64,000 bases of DNA, taken from NCBI GenBank assembly GCA_024364735.1, contig JAGFNQ010000299.1, forward strand, positions 186,001 to 250,000, read 5' to 3'. Below the pieces are notes generated by a model, which was not told the DNA's origin, ran no database searches, and worked only from the letters and a program-made list of their open reading frames with translations. This DNA comes from Boesenbergia rotunda. Lineage: Eukaryota; Streptophyta; Magnoliopsida; Zingiberales; Zingiberaceae. The translations under genes were made by a program, and so were the position numbers. Numbering within the stretch: position 1 is the stretch's first letter; the number at the start of each line of letters is the position of its first letter. This document shows positions 55,957 to 64,000 of this stretch, piece by piece.

Positions 55957-56195
55957 CATTGTAGCAGTGATTTATAGCTGCTACCAATTCCTACACATTA
56001 GCAACCTCCCTGGTTGCAACCAAGGAAATCTAAGCCTCTTCTTTTTTATTGTTGTTCGTGTTTAAATTTATTGCTTATTAATCTTATTATCTTTGCTAAG
56101 ATAGAAGCAAAAGATCTAGTTTTAAATTACAGAGCTATTCACCTCTTAGTCGACCTACCAATTCCTACACATTGTAGCAGTGATTTATAGCTGCT
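55784..56195 (+). repeat. Tandem duplication of about 213 bp over the 3' end of LTR 3
   Basis: ATTAGCAACCTCCCTGG at 55784 recurs at 55997. The unit covers the LTR end and about 40 bp of flank (GTAGCAGTGATTTATAGC). The two copies are almost identical, so the duplication is recent or was homogenised. Confidence 0.88.
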
Positions 56196-56340
56196 ATAAT
56201 GTCGGTAGCTACTGCAATGTTTTGGTCTAACTAAGCACATTGTAGCAGCTACAATTCAATAGCTGCTACGATGTTTTGTTTTGGTCTCAACACATTGTAA
56301 TAGCCACTAAATCATAGCTACTATAATATTGTAACTAGTA
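55957..56340. repeat. Cluster of imperfect GTAGCAGCTAC palindromes
   Basis: Variants of ACATTGTAGCAG..AGCTGCTAC occur at about 55956-55986, 56170-56200, 56242-56275 and 56294-56325. Each is an interrupted inverted repeat. I cannot assign them to a named element. Confidence 0.6.
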
Positions 56341-56749
56341 GTATAATATAATTATAAATTATATGTTGTTCATAAATAATTATATATTATTATTTTTGTA
56401 ACTCATTTTATTTGTTTTAAGGGATTCACTAATTGCTACTGATTTACTATCTTATATCAATAGTATCAACTAACAATGGGTGTCTTCCTCATCCACTAGG
56501 CAATCCATCAACCAAAGACATCATTGTGAGTTACAAGCACAAAATGGTGGCCAACCAATGGTGCTCACCCTACTTTCTTTCACATCATATCGCAGTGCTC
56601 ACTAATAGCACCTTGGGTTGGGTGCTGACCAACCTAGAAGGGTTAGGGTGCTTAATCAGAACTACTTGTTGATGCAGTCTGACCTGATTGTTATTTTGGT
56701 GTTGACACCGATTTAAGTTTAGGTGAGTGAGTGAAGCTAGGTTGAACAA

Positions 56750-57250
56750 AGTCCCGGTGAGTGAAGCCGGGTCCTAGTTCGGCTTAAGTCCTGGTCGAGG
56801 ACTGGGCACGAATCCCGGTGAGTGAAGCTGGGTCCTAGCGAGTGAAGCTAGGTGAAGGAAACCCCGGTGAGTGAAGTCGGGTCCTGGTGAGTGAAGCCGG
56901 GTGACGAAAATCCCGGTGAGTGAAGCTGGGTCCTAGCGAGTGAAGCTAGGTGAAGGAAATCCCGGTGAGTGAAGCCGGGTCCTAGTGAGTAAAGCTAGGT
57001 GACGGAAATCCCGGTGAGTGAAGCCGGGTCCTAGCGAGTGAAGCTAGGTGAAGGAAACCTCGGTGAGTGAAGCCGGGTGACGGAAATCCCGGTGAGTGAA
57101 GCCGGGTCCTAGCGAGTGAAGCTAGGTGAAGGAAATCCCGGTGAGTCAAGTCGGGTCCTAGTGAGTGAAGCTAGGTGACGGAAATCCCGGTGAGTGAAGC
57201 CGGGTCCTAGTGAGTGAAACTAGGTTGAACAAAGTCCCGGTAAGTGAAGC
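56750..57250 (+). repeat. Tandem array of about ten 49-bp units forming alternating hairpins
   Basis: Each unit has two half-units: CCCGGTGAGTGAAGCCGGG and CCTAGCGAGTGAAGCTAGG. In both, the GAGTGAA loop is constant and the flanking six bases pair with each other. Variants such as CCTGGTGAGTGAAGCCGGG keep G-U-type pairing. Confidence 0.85.
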
Positions 57251-57299
57251 TGGGCATGAAGTCTTGGTCCGAGTGATTGAGCATAAGTCAGAGAGTGGC

Positions 57300-57790
57300 T
57301 GGATCGGTCTGGAGTCCGATCAGGGAGTTGGCACTAACTCCTGTGGTTGTGGATCGGCCTGGTGACCGATCCAGGGCGTCTGATCATTCTGGTGAACGAT
57401 CAGAAAGAGAACAGAAACATTCTGTGTGGTTTCTAATCGTTCTGGTGGACAATCAGAGAGAGATCAGAAAGGTCTGGAGAAAACCCTGATCGGTCAAAGT
57501 GACCGATCAGGGTCCTCCTGGACCGATCAGGATAGCTCCTGATCGGTCCAGAGGTGACCTGATCGGTCACTGTGACTGATCAGGGCATAACCTGATCGGT
57601 CAAGTGACCGATCAGGTTAGGGAGCTTGTGGTTGTGGTTTGAAATCACAGTAAGCTGGTGGATCGGACTGGTGATCAATCCCCAATCTCTGATCGGTCAG
57701 TGTGACCGATCAGATCCTTATTGGATTGATCAGAGGTGTGTCTGATCAGTCAGAAGGGTAACTTATCGGTCAGGGTGACCGATCAGTGTC
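57300..57790. promoter_or_regulatory. Cluster of GATCGGTCA..TGACCGATC dyads
   Basis: CTGATCGGTCA and TGACCGATCAG arms occur about eight times in pairs with short centres, for example at about 57489-57513 and 57591-57616. It is analogous to the palindrome arrays in the other LTRs. Confidence 0.75.
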
Positions 57791-59105
57791 TGATAACTTT
57801 AATTTGAATCACTGTCAGACTTCCTGATTCCTTCTGATTCCACTCTGATTCCTGCTGATTCACCTCTGATACATTTTGATTTGCTGTGCTAATATTTCTG
57901 ATGAGTATGCAGGTGATACAGAGATGACACAAACCAAGAAGGAGGGTCAATTGGTGACTTTCGCTTCGGCAGGTTTGTCTGTTTTCTGCTCGCAGGTTTT
58001 AATGGCTTTTAGCGACTGACCGAGGCTCAGCTGAAGAGGTCTTTAGTGGACTGAGCGCTTTGTGAAGGTCAGTGGGTCAGGCTGTGGTTCAGTGGGTGCT
58101 GATGAAGCCGGGTGATGAGCAGAAGGAAGATTAAGAGGGAGAGGCTGGCGATGCAGACACAACAAGAAACAGAAAACAAGCAAAGGGTTTTGCGGGGTTT
58201 GGCTGTGTGATTGTTGTGCTCTCGGTGTATTGTTTCTTCCTCCTTGAAGCTTCCTACTGCATCTATTGTGTGTGAGCTTCTTCTTGTGTCTCTGTGCTTA
58301 GTTCGACATTCTTCTGAGACGGTCTGTGGAGAGGTTTCTCTACCGAGAAGGAGATTGCTTTATCTAGATTTCCGGGGCTTGATCTGTCGACGATCAAGGG
58401 ATCGCCCACCTCACGGGCACGCCAAGGAGTAGGGGCAAGTTATCCCCGAACCTTGTACATCTCTGAGTTAGCGTTTGTTCTTTCTGTATTTCTGTTCTGT
58501 ATTTTGTTTCCACTGCTAACCCTGATTGCAGAAAGAAACGAAAAAGAAGCAAGTTGTTTTTGTGTCTGGCTATTCACCCCCCCCCCCCTCTCTCTAGCCA
58601 TCCAAGATCCAACACTACTGAACTTAGTGAATATGATGTTCAATATCAGCCAAGGGTCGTCATCAAGGCATAAGCCTTGGTAGATATCTTGACCGAGACT
58701 CCTACTTAAGAATTATAGGAGATTTTGAAGGTCATTTTGGATGGGCCAACCACTAAAAATGGAAGTGGAGACACCATACAATTGACAATAAAGCTTTATT
58801 TCAAAGCCTCAAATAACAAAGCCGAATATGAAGTCTTGCTTGTCGGTCTTTAGACAGCCAAGCAAGTCGGAGCCACTCGAGTCCTCATTCATTCAGATTT
58901 ACAATTAGCAGCACAACAATTGAAAGGTAAATTCGAAATATGCAGCGACCAACTTCAGCGATCCACTAAAGCTTTTGAGAAGATAAAGAAGGACTTTCAT
59001 AAAGTCGTATTGCAACATGTATCTCGAGCTGAGAACCAAATGACGGATGAACTCATTAAGATGGTCATTCAGATTCATTTTTCTTCTTATTTAGTGAGGA
59101 AGATG

Positions 59106-59924
59106 CAAAGCAGAAGGTTTGCAACGTTGTATGTGAGCGATACTTTGGATTTGGATATGGAATTGATGAGGACACATCCAACAAGCCGGATGGTTTGTGT
59201 TAATTACGAGGAACTAACATTTTCAATAAAAAAAATCCTCATGCTTTCTTTATTTAAAGAGAAAAAATAGTGTTGTTTTGTTTCATGTGGTTTCTTATTC
59301 TTGTGAGGGTAACTTATCATAGTTATGTTTTCGGATGATGACTTCAAATAATTATTGTTGATTATTTGATGTAGTTTGGATTTTGTTGGAGTTATTGATT
59401 GAAGACTTGTATCTTCTCGGTATTTGACTTAGTCGATTTGCGACCGTCGGATCTTCTGGGAGGTTGCTTTCGGAGGAAGCAAACTGATTGGTTTACGTCG
59501 AGGCTAGTGTTTGACACTATCTCCGTAAAATGATATTGCTCCGCTACTGGTGTTCACGAATAGCAGCATTTCGTTTCCAAGATACAACGACGTCGTCTCG
59601 GAATAGTAGCATTTCAAATTTCGGGACCGGCGAACCTTTTCGTAGGCTTTTTGGACTCTCAATGCAGAAGATGGATGAGTGCAAATGCTTTAGATTGCAA
59701 TGCTTGAATGAATGAAATGATCTAGTGGAGGGATCTATTTATATTGAGTGAAGAGGTAAGTACCCTTTGGTTCAAACAGATCTGGACCGTTCATAACGAA
59801 AGGGTATAACCCTTTAAAAGTCTTTTAATCTTGTCCTTTGATCTGAAGTGTTAAGTGCAAAGTGCGTCAACAAAGCACCCATTACGCGCGTGCACGTGTG
59901 GCGGGTGGCAGGCTCGCAGGTTAA
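59106..59924. other. Unassigned DNA between the gypsy relic and the next copia fragment
   Basis: An open frame continues from the gypsy relic to 59270 (VSDTLDLDMELMRTHPTSR) with no recognisable domain. A weak frame at 59530-59715 has none either. Confidence 0.4.
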
Positions 59925-60945
59925 AACTGAGGCACCTCGGGTTAGAACCGAGGTGTCTCAGATCAAATTTTATCAATGTTTAATGTTCGCTACTGTAGAC
60001 AAAATCTATCTAACTGAGGCACTTCAGTTGTGATCTGAGGTACCTCAATGCACTTTAGCACAATGGTAATTTACCTTTTCAAGCTATAAATAGTCCCTAA
60101 AGCTAAGATTATATAATAACAATTGTGATACATTTTACTACTCGATTAATGGACTTTCCAACGTCTGTAAGAGACTTCTTTGCCTTTCATGAAGGAAATA
60201 GTTTTAGTACGCTTTCACTGCCTAAGATTACAACCAAGTAATCGTAGTCTCTTACTTAATTTAGTTTAAATTGTTTATTATTTTAATTGCTTAATTAATT
60301 ATCTATCTTTATAACAAAGTGCAAAAAATCTAGTTTATATTTGTAGGATTATTCACCCCCTCTAGCCGGCCTATATGGGACCTACAAAATAAGTTTTTAA
60401 AAACTAATAAGTTTAAGACGCAAGTCAAAACGTATAATCCGGTAAAGAAAAGAACAAATGCTACCACTGTGATGAGGAAGAACACATAAAAGACAACCGT
60501 CCGAAATTAAAGAACAAAGACAAAGAGCTAAGAAAGTCCAAACGCAAGAACTTGAAGATACCGTGGGACAAATTATTATCGTCAAAGTCTGAGATCGAAG
60601 CCTACGTCAGATTGCACTAATGGCAAGTCATCAAGAAGAAGAGGATAACTAAAGCTCATTTGAGATGAGCAACAATAAAAGGGGAGATACGTCAAAAGAA
60701 AGTAATAGTGAAGGTAGAGCATCCAACTTCAAATCCGACTTGATAAGTGAGGTATATTTTCTATCTCATGATTAACTATATTCTGGTATAAGGCGAATGA
60801 CTAAAACCTTATACAATCTAAGGACCAAAAATGTAGATCTAAAAAAGAAATTAGCCACTACATGTCTACTAGATTTATATGATAAATTACAAAGTGAAAA
60901 TGATAAAATAAAAGAAAAAAATAAAAGGGTTAGAAAAGTAAAAGC
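59925..60945 (+). mobile_element. Truncated second copy of the GAGGCACCTC element, retaining the empty hAT site
   Basis: It matches 49890-50742 joined to 53665-53850. It begins inside the LTR (GGTTAAAACTGAGGCACCTCGG), keeps the LTR 3' end (GGGACCTACA near 60387) and the truncated gag. It contains TTCTATCT once at 60759-60766, where the other copy has the hAT. Homology ends at about 60945. Confidence 0.85.
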
Positions 60946-62317
60946 CTGTCTAACCCTCTCTTACAATATGCCTCGAGTTTTTTCACCTTTGACAATCTTT
61001 GAAGCACATATGTATTAACTTGTACGTTGATTGATGGCTGATCGGAACGATATGCATGTAACATTTACATCCAATTGAGTTAAATTGGCTTGCAGGAATA
61101 GTTATTTATTTGCATTCAACTTGTAAAACCAAGATGTAACGCATATATAATTGTTTTTGAATGTAAAATGTAACGGATCGATTTGTGACCGGATCGTCAT
61201 TGCCGCAAACACAAGATGTGCATGCCACTTGCAGACCTTCGATTCAGTCGTTTGTTTGGGCCGAAGGTGTCGGCCCTGTAGGTTTTCAGCCCACTCAAGT
61301 TGGGCCGTTAAATCCTACTCGAACCGAGTTTAGTCATGTGGGCCAGATTGTCAGCCTAGCGACGACGAACGGGACGCTTGCTCACTGAATAAAAGGAATT
61401 ATTTGTTAGAGTTTTTATTATTTGTTTTTAAAATTTTAATTATATAAAAATATTTTTAAGCATTTGTAAATGTCAAATTTTATTTTAATTTATATAATTT
61501 TTACTCAAAAGTTAAAAATAAGAATTTAATATTTTTATTTGCTTCTGCTCTTTTTTTATTTATAATATAACTTTAAAAGTTAATAGTTATGTCTCTAAAT
61601 AATTTATCATTTTATATAATTACCATCTGACCTAATTTATAATAATAAATTTTATTTATATATGAGTTTTTAATATTTTTTAATAGAATTTATAAAATTT
61701 CAATCAAATTTTATTATACGTATTTGTTTTTTAAATAATATTTTATATTTTTATATAATTTACATTTCCAGAATTATAAATTATGTTATTTTTATATATT
61801 TATTTTTATTAATTGTATATTTATTTTAAATCATTTATATTAAAAAAATTAATTTTATTTAATATTTAAAATATAATAGTAATTATATATATAGCGTATC
61901 GAAATTAAATTTAAATAATTAAAAAAATAATTTATATAGTTTAAGAATAGTATTATCATTTAATTAAAAATTAAGTTTCAAAACGATTATTCTCCCAAAC
62001 ATTCAAATTTTATCTTGTATTAACTTTTGATTTCTATTTCCAAATACTCCCATACTTTAACTTTCCACTCACTTTAAAATAATCTCTAAAAAAATTACTT
62101 TTAAATAAGTAAAAATTTTCTCAAATATTCCTAAAATCTTTAAATTCAACATGGACCTATGTTAGGCTCGCTTCCGGTTAGTCAACTCGGCCGACGCGGT
62201 TGATCCGTATAATCCCAAATTATAGATAATTGGGCTGATTCAATGGTCCAGGGAAGTCAACTTGACCTCCTATTTGGATATTTTGACTTGGCTTTTCGCA
62301 CACCGGAATACTAATGA
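60946..62317. other. Unassigned, mostly very AT-rich DNA
   Basis: 61020-61390 is of mixed composition with no recognised product. 61390-62150 is extremely AT-rich. No gene or repeat terminus is identified. Confidence 0.45.
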
Positions 62318-64000
62318 TGTAAAATACGGCAATTCGAAAATCCGGACCAGAAAATTTTTTTTTGAGATTTTTCCGGATGGGATCTAGGGTTTCCGGCCCT
62401 ACGGGAGGAGCCTAAGGGGCTTTATTGTAAAAACATAAAACTTATCATGGGTTCGGGTAAACTCTTAAATTACGAGAAGGTAATTAACTTATCCTTAAAG
62501 TTTTATTGAGATGGATTATATTAAATAAGAGGGTTCAATGGTTAAAATCCCTACCTTAAGGGTGGATGTGAGATAAGCCAAACATTGAGGGACTTTTTTG
62601 TAAAAAGTCACCCCTTATAAACCCTTTCTTTGTGTCTGAGCCCTAACGCAGCCACAGTCGACCCCTTCTCCTCTTCACGCACTAGCAGCCAACGCACGCC
62701 CGATCTCTTTCGCCCGCGTGCCCTAGCCGCTGCCGGAGCCACGCCGACCCGATTCCCTTCTTCTTCTCCCCCTGCGCATGAACCCTAACCGCGCCTCTCC
62801 CGATCGTGAGTCGAATCCGGCGCCGGCCATCGCGCCCCTGCCTCTCCGGTGAGCAGTGTCCCTCGCGAAGGTCATCCCAACAGCAAGCGTCCTCCTTGCA
62901 TCTCCATTGTTCCTTCTTGGATCGTCGACGAGATCTCATCGCTCGACCTCCGGCGTAGGCAGGCTGACCGTCGGGAAGCAAGGAGCGGGATCGTGAGCCA
63001 TCTGTGCCTACGCACCTTCCCGTCTGGGTTGCGCCTAGCTATTGGCTGCGACGCCATGGAGTTCAAGCCAACTGATTGAGCTCACCGCCTGTGGTTGATC
63101 CACCCGCACGGAAACCAGGGCTGGACGATGGTGCGAATTCGGGTAAGCCCTAGAATTTGTTCCATAGATGTTCCGAATTTGATTGTTGAAGCTTGCCTTG
63201 TGGCGGAGTTCGTGAATTGGGGTTTAGGTTTGGATTCTTGCAACTCTTCTCCCTTCTTGCATTTGTTGATATTTGGTGTTGGGATTCTGCTACGAGGAGC
63301 TGAGTGAATTGCTTGGCTTCTGTTCTGGGCAGCTGTGGGAGAACGGGAGTGAGGTAAGGATCTGAATTACTATGTTGCTTGTACCTACGTGAGTGGCACT
63401 GCCCGATTCAAGTTGATTCGCGTGTGAATGCAGGTTTGGTCAAGGAATTCGGAATTTGGACTCCATTCCTTCATCTTCTGTTTCAAATCTACCGTGAGGT
63501 GTTGCTTAGAGCTGGGATTGGCTGCCCTCCCTCTTCCTGATATTGAGTGGTTGAATTCAGAGTAGGGAGGTGGCTGTTGGTGAAGATATAGGTAAGTGCA
63601 GCTATTAGTGTTGCTTTGGATGATGAAGTGTGTAGTTATTGTAGCTAATTCTTTCATTGTAATTACTGGAATTGAAAGAATAGTTTAGGTTTATGGAAAT
63701 TAATCAGTAGCTAAACATTGGGATTGGGTATTAATTATGTATGGGAACATTAACTGGTTGGAATTGAAAACCAACCTAACATAAACATTAATCTTAATTA
63801 CAGAAGCTAATTAAGAACCGATCAGTTAATTGGATAAGATTAACTGAAAAAGGAAATGATTAAGTTAACCCTAGCTTAATGAATTAGATGGGGGTTAATT
63901 CTTAAGGTGAACCTAATCCTAATTACATGGAGTAATTAGAAACATTTCTATTTAATTAAAAGTAATTAAATGGAAAGGGGCGGATTAGGTTAACCCTAAA
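62318..64000 (+). mobile_element. Partial LTR related to the Tekay/Del-like solo LTR, cut by the window edge
   Basis: TGTAAAATACGGCAATTCGAA at 62318 resembles TGTTAAATATAGGAAATTCGAA at 5886. Further on both share AAGGGTGGA followed by AAGCCAAAC / AAGGCCAAAC. A TATA-like CTTATAAACCC lies at 62614-62624, followed by a GC-rich leader. Frames at 62682-63307 are probably leader sequence, not genes. Confidence 0.5.

Larger units (their letters stand above)
56667..58614 (+). mobile_element. Solo LTR, 1.9 kb, with hairpin array and GATCGGTCA palindromes
   Basis: It runs from TGTTGATGCA to GATCCAACA, with a perfect 5-bp TSD CTACT (56662-56666, 58615-58619). It contains an array of about ten 49-bp units (about 56750-57250), a cluster of GATCGGTCA/TGACCGATC dyads (57300-57790) and a C13-C14 run at 58578-58590. 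The start resembles other SIRE-like LTRs (TGTTGGTGCA). The open frame at 58211-58432 in it has no recognisable product. Confidence 0.88.
56400..59105 (+). pseudogene. Ty3/gypsy pol relic (RNase H region), split by a solo LTR
   Basis: 56515-56661 reads HIAVLTNSTLGWVLTNLEG, the C-terminal part of the first RNase H (compare IRVLTNSTLGKVLINPE in the Tat element). After the solo LTR it resumes as ELSEYDVQYQPR at 58618. It continues into the second RNase H (NNKAEYEVLLVGL, QVGATRVLIHSDLQL, LKGKFEICSDQLQ) up to about 59100. Several stops are present. It is Tat-type by its dual RNase H. Confidence 0.8.

Noticed and set aside
58578..58590. C-run as a possible functional element
   Set aside because: A homopolymer of 13-14 C followed by TC repeats is a common LTR low-complexity tract and may be miscounted in sequencing.
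61390..62150. Possible scaffold/matrix attachment or origin
   Set aside because: Extreme AT content is the only signal; nothing specific supports such a call.

Overview
The window is nuclear DNA from a flowering plant. The evidence is spliced genes with plant introns (GT..AG, some only 73-96 bp), a plant cryptochrome CRY1, an ATL-type RING-H2 ubiquitin ligase, and plant-type LTR retrotransposons (SIRE-like copia and Tat-lineage gypsy) and hAT elements. GC-rich exons and the shape of CRY1 suggest a monocot. A ginger-family species is my guess, but nothing in the sequence proves it.

Host genes occupy two islands. (1) 1-5.1 kb, minus strand: a DIS3L2/SOV-type 3'-5' exoribonuclease whose 3' end runs off the window. 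I could place six exons, plus a first exon of uncertain boundary. (2) 26.7-34.1 kb: CRY1 (minus, four exons, about 703 aa), a small secreted 8-cysteine peptide (minus), and an intronless ATL RING-H2 E3 ligase (plus).

Almost everything else is transposable elements, many delimited exactly by target-site duplications (TSDs). Between the islands is a three-level nest. A long solo LTR (5886-26164, TSD TCTTT, Tekay/Del-like ends) is split by a minus-strand SIRE-like copia derivative (7336-24712, TSD GAGTT, with PBS and PPT). That element is itself split by a young, nearly intact Tat-lineage Ty3/gypsy element (11579-22919, TSD CTTGT, LTRs about 1.5% apart) and by a hAT-type MITE (10160-10688). The gypsy element carries gag-pol with dual RNase H, a six-unit 144-bp tandem repeat, and an antisense three-exon ORF near the 3' LTR.

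From 34.6 to 64 kb lies a graveyard. It holds a decayed minus-strand Tat element whose antisense ORF is interrupted by a MITE, a solo LTR and a hAT element. Next come a truncated SIRE-like element with a second copy of the same MITE, a tandem LTR-internal-LTR-internal-LTR array of a second copia-like family with a degenerate autonomous hAT inside it, a gypsy pol relic split by a 1.9-kb solo LTR, and a partial Tekay-like LTR at the right edge. A paralogous copy at 60.7 kb preserves the empty site of the hAT insertion.

The most interesting pattern is not a gene. In several LTR families the stretch just upstream of the TATA box is packed with paired, family-specific palindromes (CAGTCGACTG; AATCGATT; GAGGYRCCTC; a GATCGGTCA/TGACCGATC pair). 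One solo LTR also carries an array of short hairpins with a constant loop, GAGTGAA, and stems that change in a compensatory way.
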